A stretch of 64,000 nucleotides of DNA from a virus, in the IMG/VR virus record IMGVR_UViG_3300008516_000190, positions 18,130 to 82,129 of that record; one strand, given 5' to 3'. Each line of letters begins with the position of its first letter. Positions within the stretch are counted from its first letter, which is position 1. Positions 61,108 through 64,000 of this stretch are shown piece by piece. The position numbers and the translations under genes are program-made. Below the pieces are notes generated by a model. It worked only from the letters and a program-made list of their open reading frames with translations, did no database searches and had not been told where the DNA came from.

Positions 61108-61403
61108 TGATGGACTGGAAAAACATTCGAAAGGGAATGGGGTTTGAGAATAATAGACCGTCACTTAACCTCGTGGGTTATGTGTTTGTTTTATACAAAG
61201 GCAAAAAAGAGTTAGATGCAATACAAGTAACACTACACAATAGCGGCCACTGCCGTATTCAAAGCCAGGCTGTAGCTAAAGAAGATTGGTCATCGAGATA
61301 CAAAATTTACCGCAAGATGCCTTTGATATGCGAATATGGCATAGAGAGGCTCAAGAAAAGACTCACAAAGAAAGTATTTGAGGGCGAATATAAAAATAAA
61401 TGA
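61107..61403 (+). CDS. Small protein between fibre genes, 98 aa
   Basis: ATG overlapping the fibre stop (TAATG). Beta-rich first half (Y-V-F-V-L-Y-K-G-K-K-E), basic helical end (E-R-L-K-K-R-L-T-K-K). Another member of the class of about 100-residue proteins lodged between structural genes. A fibre-assembly chaperone is possible (inference). Confidence 0.55.
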   Translation: MMDWKNIRKGMGFENNRPSLNLVGYVFVLYKGKKELDAIQVTLHNSGHCRIQSQAVAKEDWSSRYKIYRKMPLICEYGIERLKKRLTKKVFEGEYKNK

Positions 61404-61448
61404 GACTCAAAGACTTAGTAAAATATTTATAATGGACTTGGTAAAACT

Positions 61449-64000
61449 ATGAGTAGAGACATAAGTATTGCTCACTCAAAATCGATTTTAGACAGACAAC
61501 GACACGTAATGTCAATAGGTCTGGAAAACCAGGCCCTGTTACATTATGATATCAATGTCTCTGACTCTCTTAATAGATATGAGAACTTGAAATATCAGTT
61601 CGATCCTGACAAGTGGGAATTCTTGGACGGTTCTGCGAGCAATATGGAAATCAAAAACGATGGTACAGCGGTTATAACAGGAGTTACGGGCACCATTACG
61701 CTCGTCAGTAAAGACTACGTAGAAATAGATACAAGCCAAAATTACTATATGCTTATTTCATTAATGAATGTTAGCGATTCTGGAGATGCAAACAAGGTCA
61801 ACGCTGGCACCGTTAATTACACAGACTTAAGCACGAAAGTAACAGCAGGTCGTCCTTCTGGGGTCGACTATGATAAATGGGGCATTAATGACGTCACAGT
61901 CTCTTTTGATTCGTCCGACACCCTGGTGTGGAAAACTTATGTAAATGACCCGCTCTCAACATTCCCAGGTTTTAACTATAAAACCGGCGAATCCGGCGAT
62001 CCATCGGAATTAGAAAAATGGCCGATTGGTACTACTTACGCGCGCCTTTTCGTACAGATTAAGAATTTAACTTCTGGTATGATATTTCACATGCGCGACC
62101 TGTATTTATCATTCAAAGATGCTAATGATGTAGATTACGATCAAACGCCTACAACCTACTTGCTAGATAAAAACGCAGGCAGATTTGGTGGAGCTGTCGA
62201 ATTGGCAGGACAAACAACCAATATGGTTTGGAACGGCAACCTGCTCTTTGGCACTTCTGCTTGGTCTGCGGGCAGTATAGGAAGTGGCAGTGTAACATCA
62301 AGCATAGATGATGACGGTTCGTTTAAAGTATATTTCGAGGACATACAAAACATAAGGAATGTAGTGCAAATAGATATGCCGAACGAAATCGTGGCAGCTA
62401 CAGACTACACTCTATCTTTCTACGCCAGAGCAACAGTCCCAATGGGATTCAGGCGTATCGAAATTATCAACAAACTAACAAATCTCGCAGGCTGGGAATC
62501 CGAAGAAATAGTATATGTTGATAACATATGGCAGAAAATAGTTACCACGGCAACATCTAAAAACGTAGTGTCTTCTGATATAAACAGGATTGTCATAACA
62601 GAGCCCGACATGTTAGAGCCAGAGGCGCTATTTGTGTATTACAATGGAGTATTACTACAAAGAGGAATAGATTATACAGAATTCGATAACAGCCGATTGG
62701 AATTCGATTTTCAAACAAGCTCTTCCGATATAATTAATATATGCAGCCAGATGCCATCAGATCAAGGAGAGACGGCATTCAAGGCTGAATTTCATGATTA
62801 TATCAGTTCGGGAAACAAAATCCAAATAAGGCACTTTGAGGACACAGGTAACCCGGGCGATGCTGTGGCACTGGAAGAAACATATGAGATAGTGACACCA
62901 ACTACTCAAGTGTTGACAAATAATTATATAGCAGATTCCGTTAATGATCTTCACGTATATCAAAATGGTCAATTGCTTGAAGAAGGTGTGGACTACACCC
63001 TGACATTGGTTATAGACAAGTGGAGAATAGATTTTGCATACACTCTTTCAGCAAACAATATAATAAAGGTCATATTCTGGGACAATATATCGATCACCAG
63101 GTACGAATACACTTCAATAGCAAGTCAAACAGATTTCGACTTGCCAACGGGTGTAACCTATGTCCCCGATGGTAAACAGCTATTAGTATATATAAATGGT
63201 ATATGTCAAACCGTGTTGGATGATTATGCCGAAATAGACAACAACACGATCAGTTTTGGAACACCATTGACGGTGGGCCAGAACGTCACTATTTGTGTAA
63301 TTGATTCTCCGTATGAATATGAAACAGATCAATGGGACTTGCTTATATCTCAAAAGCAATTCATGTTTGATACTCCTGAGCCATCAACCATATTCAGAAT
63401 GGTATTTAGAAATGGTCAAGCGATGTCAGAAGATCAGGACCCCGAATTATTCGATTATGACACAGTAACTTATACCGTAACAGGAGATTCATTCTATTAT
63501 GAGAGATATGATCTAACCCCTGCTTCAGCAGGACAAACCGTATTTATCGTTCCAGGCGGTTGGAATGTTGGTGATGATTTATATGTATTTCGAAATGGCA
63601 TTATGCAGACAGAGCCCGATGATTATACTTCCGATCAAGGTTCTGGAAGTGTAACCTTTGTATTACAAGCTTACGCGGGTGAGTTGGTAACATTTTGTAG
63701 ATACATAACAACAGAATCGACAGGTCCAGATTCTAAGAGATATGTTAGAGAAGATTATGTGCTCGATGAAAACATTACTGAATACAAGACGTCTCAAACA
63801 TACGGTTTCGGTGATGATTCGTTGAGGTTATACATCAATGGCGTCGTACAAAGAGAAGGAACGGATTACAGCGAAGATGCAGATGGGCACACGATAACTA
63901 TCCTGAGTGATATAAGCACAGGAAGCACAGCTGCCGTTATAATTGCACTCGCTCTTGACGCAGAGACTCCTAGTTTGTATTTCAGAGAAACACACTATGG
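61449..64000 (+). CDS. Fibre protein with NG-x-x-Q repeats, 3' truncated
   Basis: ATG at 61449; the frame is open to the end of the window (over 850 codons). N-terminal jelly-roll blocks (about 60-290), then repeats with V-Y-Y-N-G-V-L-L-Q, V-Y-Q-N-G-Q-L-L-E, V-Y-I-N-G-I-C-Q, V-F-R-N-G-I-M-Q and L-Y-I-N-G-V-V-Q, each followed by D-Y-T or a variant. Related to the 58360 protein, so the two probably arose by duplication or exchange. Confidence 0.75.
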   Translation, partial: MSRDISIAHSKSILDRQRHVMSIGLENQALLHYDINVSDSLNRYENLKYQFDPDKWEFLDGSASNMEIKNDGTAVITGVTGTITLVSKDYVEIDTSQNYYMLISLMNVSDSGDANKVNAGTVNYTDLSTKVTAGRPSGVDYDKWGINDVTVSFDSSDTLVWKTYVNDPLSTFPGFNYKTGESGDPSELEKWPIGTTYARLFVQIKNLTSGMIFHMRDLYLSFKDANDVDYDQTPTTYLLDKNAGRFGGAVELAGQTTNMVWNGNLLFGTSAWSAGSIGSGSVTSSIDDDGSFKVYFEDIQNIRNVVQIDMPNEIVAATDYTLSFYARATVPMGFRRIEIINKLTNLAGWESEEIVYVDNIWQKIVTTATSKNVVSSDINRIVITEPDMLEPEALFVYYNGVLLQRGIDYTEFDNSRLEFDFQTSSSDIINICSQMPSDQGETAFKAEFHDYISSGNKIQIRHFEDTGNPGDAVALEETYEIVTPTTQVLTNNYIADSVNDLHVYQNGQLLEEGVDYTLTLVIDKWRIDFAYTLSANNIIKVIFWDNISITRYEYTSIASQTDFDLPTGVTYVPDGKQLLVYINGICQTVLDDYAEIDNNTISFGTPLTVGQNVTICVIDSPYEYETDQWDLLISQKQFMFDTPEPSTIFRMVFRNGQAMSEDQDPELFDYDTVTYTVTGDSFYYERYDLTPASAGQTVFIVPGGWNVGDDLYVFRNGIMQTEPDDYTSDQGSGSVTFVLQAYAGELVTFCRYITTESTGPDSKRYVREDYVLDENITEYKTSQTYGFGDDSLRLYINGVVQREGTDYSEDADGHTITILSDISTGSTAAVIIALALDAETPSLYFRETHY

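Overview
The window looks like part of the genome of a large tailed, contractile-tail (myovirus-type) bacteriophage. Apart from one small gene (22465-22746, minus strand), every gene I can support reads left to right. Genes are packed with ATGA, GTGA or TAATG overlaps, most starts have Shine-Dalgarno sites, and the standard bacterial code is used. No gap longer than 300 bases lacks a gene. No ribosomal RNA, tRNA, integrase, transposase or CRISPR array was seen. A Gram-negative host is likely, because the phage carries Yej-type inner-membrane peptide importer subunits (inference).

Left part (1-26 kb), accessory and metabolic: a truncated glycosyltransferase-like gene; a MoxR AAA+ ATPase paired with a DUF2201-type metallopeptidase-like/VWA protein; a Nudix hydrolase; a cluster of very small genes sharing an N-terminal 'AK-x-LL' motif, many with four cysteines; a WGR-domain protein; then an M24 prolidase followed by yejF-, yejB- and yejE-like genes with small membrane and zinc-ribbon-like genes between them. 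After these come a DEDDh exonuclease, a second cluster of AKxLL/Cys4 genes, a CCA-adding enzyme, a 5'(3')-deoxyribonucleotidase, a possible Csx15-like protein, two PD-(D/E)XK nucleases and an SPPY-type DNA methyltransferase.

Right part (26-64 kb), virion morphogenesis: after a strong terminator come a PAS-domain protein, an HNH nuclease and the tail genes. Their order is hub-like protein, tape measure, a 1291-residue protein with an acidic repetitive N-terminus and a tube/LysM-like C-terminus, gp53-like, gp5/VgrG-like, a 648-residue protein, a tandem array of small paralogues (the 'YKWY' family), gp25-like, gp6/baseplate-J-like, tail protein I-like, and then very large fibre/adhesin proteins. 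The fibre proteins carry jelly-roll, LamG-like and repeated 'NG-x-x-Q...DYT' modules, and the last one runs off the right end.

Most notable: (i) yejBEF-like importer genes and a prolidase on a phage; (ii) about a dozen small proteins with one shared N-terminal motif; (iii) two clear and one weak case in which a small gene is inserted at a gene junction and leaves a duplicated relic of the neighbour's 3' end; (iv) the alternating YKWY array between baseplate genes; (v) a candidate viral counterpart of Csx15. Function calls rest on motifs read by eye; no database search was possible.
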